A DNA stretch of 64,000 bases from Frateuria soli (GTDB lineage: Bacteria; Pseudomonadota; Gammaproteobacteria; Xanthomonadales; Rhodanobacteraceae), in assembly GCF_021117385.1 (NCBI RefSeq), contig NZ_CP088252.1:124001-188000 (forward strand), given 5' to 3'. Below the pieces are notes generated by a model, which ran no database searches, had not been told where the DNA came from, and worked only from the letters and a program-made list of their open reading frames with translations. Made by a program: the position numbers and the translations under genes. The stretch's first letter is position 1. The number at the start of each line of letters is the position of its first letter. Below, piece by piece: positions 62,780 through 64,000 of the stretch.

Positions 62780-62808
62780 GAGGCCCGCCATTGGCGGGCC
62801 TCTTTTTT
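62780..62808 (+). terminator. Intrinsic terminator after tRNA-Gln
   Basis: A 10-bp stem GAGGCCCGCC / GGCGGGCCTC with a 3-base loop is followed by six T. Confidence 0.95.
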
Positions 62809-63086
62809 GCATGTTCGACGGAGGTGGCGGAAAGCCGGCTTGTCGTTCCGCTCGTTGCGCCCCGATGCGGAATCCTGCGACGCAGGGCACAACGATGGCA
62901 GGATGGTTGCCCGCCGTGCCGAGCCGGCTTGCGCTACGATGAGCACCACCGAAAGGCGATGGTAGGTTATTGGTTTCACTCGTTTTTCACGAAGCAAGTC
63001 GTTGTATAGATGGAATAACATGTCGACGTGGACCGGTCGCTGGATTGGGGTAATTCAGGCCATCCATGCCCAAGGGGGTTAGGACG
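62809..63086. other. Intergenic region before MASE1 gene
   Basis: These 278 bases hold no ORF I can support. The part from about 62960 is A/T-richer (GGTTATTGG..CACTCGTTTTTCACG..TTGTATAGATGG) and probably contains the promoter of the membrane sensor that follows, but I see no clear pair of boxes. Confidence 0.4.
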
Positions 63087-64000
63087 ATGCTGACAAGGAT
63101 CTGGGACAACATCTGGCTCAGGCACGTGACCGTTGCGGCCGGTTATGCCCTGAGTTACCTCCTGCTTCGCGAGATTTCTTTCTCCCACTGGGTGCTGTTC
63201 GCAGGCTTGCGTCTGTGCGCCCTGATGTTGTTGCCGTATCGCTACTGGCCGGCGCTGCTGGTGGGCGAGCTGATTCCGCTCGGCTACCTCAGCCTGAGCT
63301 GCCTGGAACAGTACGGCTGGATGTGGTCGGCGATCATGCTGGTGCCGCCCGTTGGCCTGGCGATGCCCATCGTCCGCTTCTGCCGCGAGCAACGTCGCCT
63401 GTTTCCATCGCGCACGATCACCAGCATCAATGTGCTGCTGCTCTGTTCCCTGCTGGTGTCGGTCGTGTGGACCATCGCCGATACGTCGGCCCTGTTCGTG
63501 GCCACGGTCGAGCCGCGGCATGATTTCCGCACGGCGGCCGGGTGGTATTTCCTTGGCTCGTACATCGGCATCCTGACCGTCGTGCCGCTGGCGCTGGCAG
63601 TAAGGGAAGAGCTGGCCAGCCGGTCGCTCCGGCAGATTCTCGCGGGCGTCTCGGAGAGTCGCCTGGTGCTCGAGACGGTGTCGCTGCTGTTGCCGGCCCT
63701 GGCCTTGCTCGTCTGGCTGGCGTCGGGCGTGGCCGGTGATGCCAGTCAGGCTGCGCGGATGGCGATGTTCCTGCCGGTCGCCTGGCTGTCGCTGCGCCAT
63801 GGCTGGCGCGGCGCCGCCGTCGGCGGCACGGCGGCAAGCGTCGCGGTCATCCTCACCATGCCGGTCGTTCGGGACCACGAAACCGTCCAGGCCCAGGTCT
63901 TCATCGCTTTCACCATCACCACGATGCTGATGCTCGGCGCGCGCATCGCGGTGCTGCATCAGCGCGAGAAGCAGGAACGGATGGATTCTCGTCTGGCGTT
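63087..64000 (+). CDS. MASE1-type membrane sensor protein (N-terminal part, cut by window edge)
   Basis: Reading frame open to the right edge, 304 codons visible. It shows about eight hydrophobic spans (SYLLLREISFSHWVLFAGLR, CALMLLPYRYWPALLVGELI, INVLLLCSLLVSVVWTIADT, WYFLGSYIGILTVVPLAL, and more) that match the MASE1 sensor domain, then starts a charged segment VLHQREKQERMDSR, where a histidine kinase or diguanylate cyclase part would follow. ATG at 63087 follows GGGGGTTAGG; an ATG at 63066 is also in frame. The output domain lies outside the window. Confidence 0.8.
   Translation, partial: MLTRIWDNIWLRHVTVAAGYALSYLLLREISFSHWVLFAGLRLCALMLLPYRYWPALLVGELIPLGYLSLSCLEQYGWMWSAIMLVPPVGLAMPIVRFCREQRRLFPSRTITSINVLLLCSLLVSVVWTIADTSALFVATVEPRHDFRTAAGWYFLGSYIGILTVVPLALAVREELASRSLRQILAGVSESRLVLETVSLLLPALALLVWLASGVAGDASQAARMAMFLPVAWLSLRHGWRGAAVGGTAASVAVILTMPVVRDHETVQAQVFIAFTITTMLMLGARIAVLHQREKQERMDSRLA

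Overview
The window is high-G+C DNA, densely coded on both strands, with no rRNA, CRISPR array, prophage or transposase visible. Gene content and order (trpC followed by a Clp-type Crp regulator, speD, coq7, then rplM-rpsI; an E3 subunit carrying its own lipoyl domain; GTAG-headed palindromic repeats) point to a gammaproteobacterium of the Xanthomonadales/Lysobacterales, probably the Rhodanobacteraceae side (Rhodanobacter, Dyella, Luteibacter, Frateuria). The family placement is inference from neighbourhoods and protein style, not from a marker-gene search.

Left part (1-24.6 kb): a cut ABC transporter ATPase; aceF and lpdA of pyruvate dehydrogenase; a small membrane protein and dinB; an isoaspartyl methyltransferase fused to an erythromycin-esterase-like domain; a YbhN-type membrane protein; an amino-acid permease; a GH50/agarase-like hydrolase; purC; a cytochrome c, a DjlA-like co-chaperone and rpe. 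There follows a stretch with two tiny divergent ORFs and two minus-strand terminators, then a two-component system resembling the proteobacterial dedicated sortase regulators, a gene broken by one in-frame TGA, and trpE with a chorismate-lyase-like partner. Next (24.6-33.5 kb) is an overlapping recC-recB-recD operon.

The centre (33.7-53 kb) is the most coherent accessory block: two divergent gene sets around one intergenic region at about 44.64-44.76 kb. Leftward run a transglutaminase-like protein, an Oar-like TonB receptor, diaminopimelate decarboxylase, a membrane dipeptidase, two beta-lactamase-fold serine hydrolases and a VanX-type D-Ala-D-Ala dipeptidase. Rightward run a DUF819 membrane protein, an NlpC/P60 endopeptidase, an L-Ala-D/L-Glu epimerase, an RpiR regulator, an L,D-transpeptidase-fold protein, an atypical DAACS symporter and a DadA-like oxidase. 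Together they cover uptake, cleavage, epimerisation, decarboxylation and oxidation of peptidoglycan stem peptides, so I read the block as a muropeptide-peptide scavenging regulon.

Right part (53-64 kb): trpG-trpD-trpC, a HAD phosphatase, a MarR-GNAT fusion with a near-perfect palindrome at its promoter, Clp, speD, an extensin-like protein, coq7 with an Fe-S oxidoreductase, rplM-rpsI, tRNA-Gln(CTG) and the start of a MASE1 membrane sensor.

Repeats are a second theme. GTAG-headed REP elements lie at gene ends, and in three genes the REP head itself supplies the TAG stop. A C/G-rich two-armed repeat family lies between genes and has also entered three reading frames: the lpdA linker, the N-terminus of a serine hydrolase and the C-terminus of the symporter. 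A heptamer tandem repeat abuts the rpe start codon.
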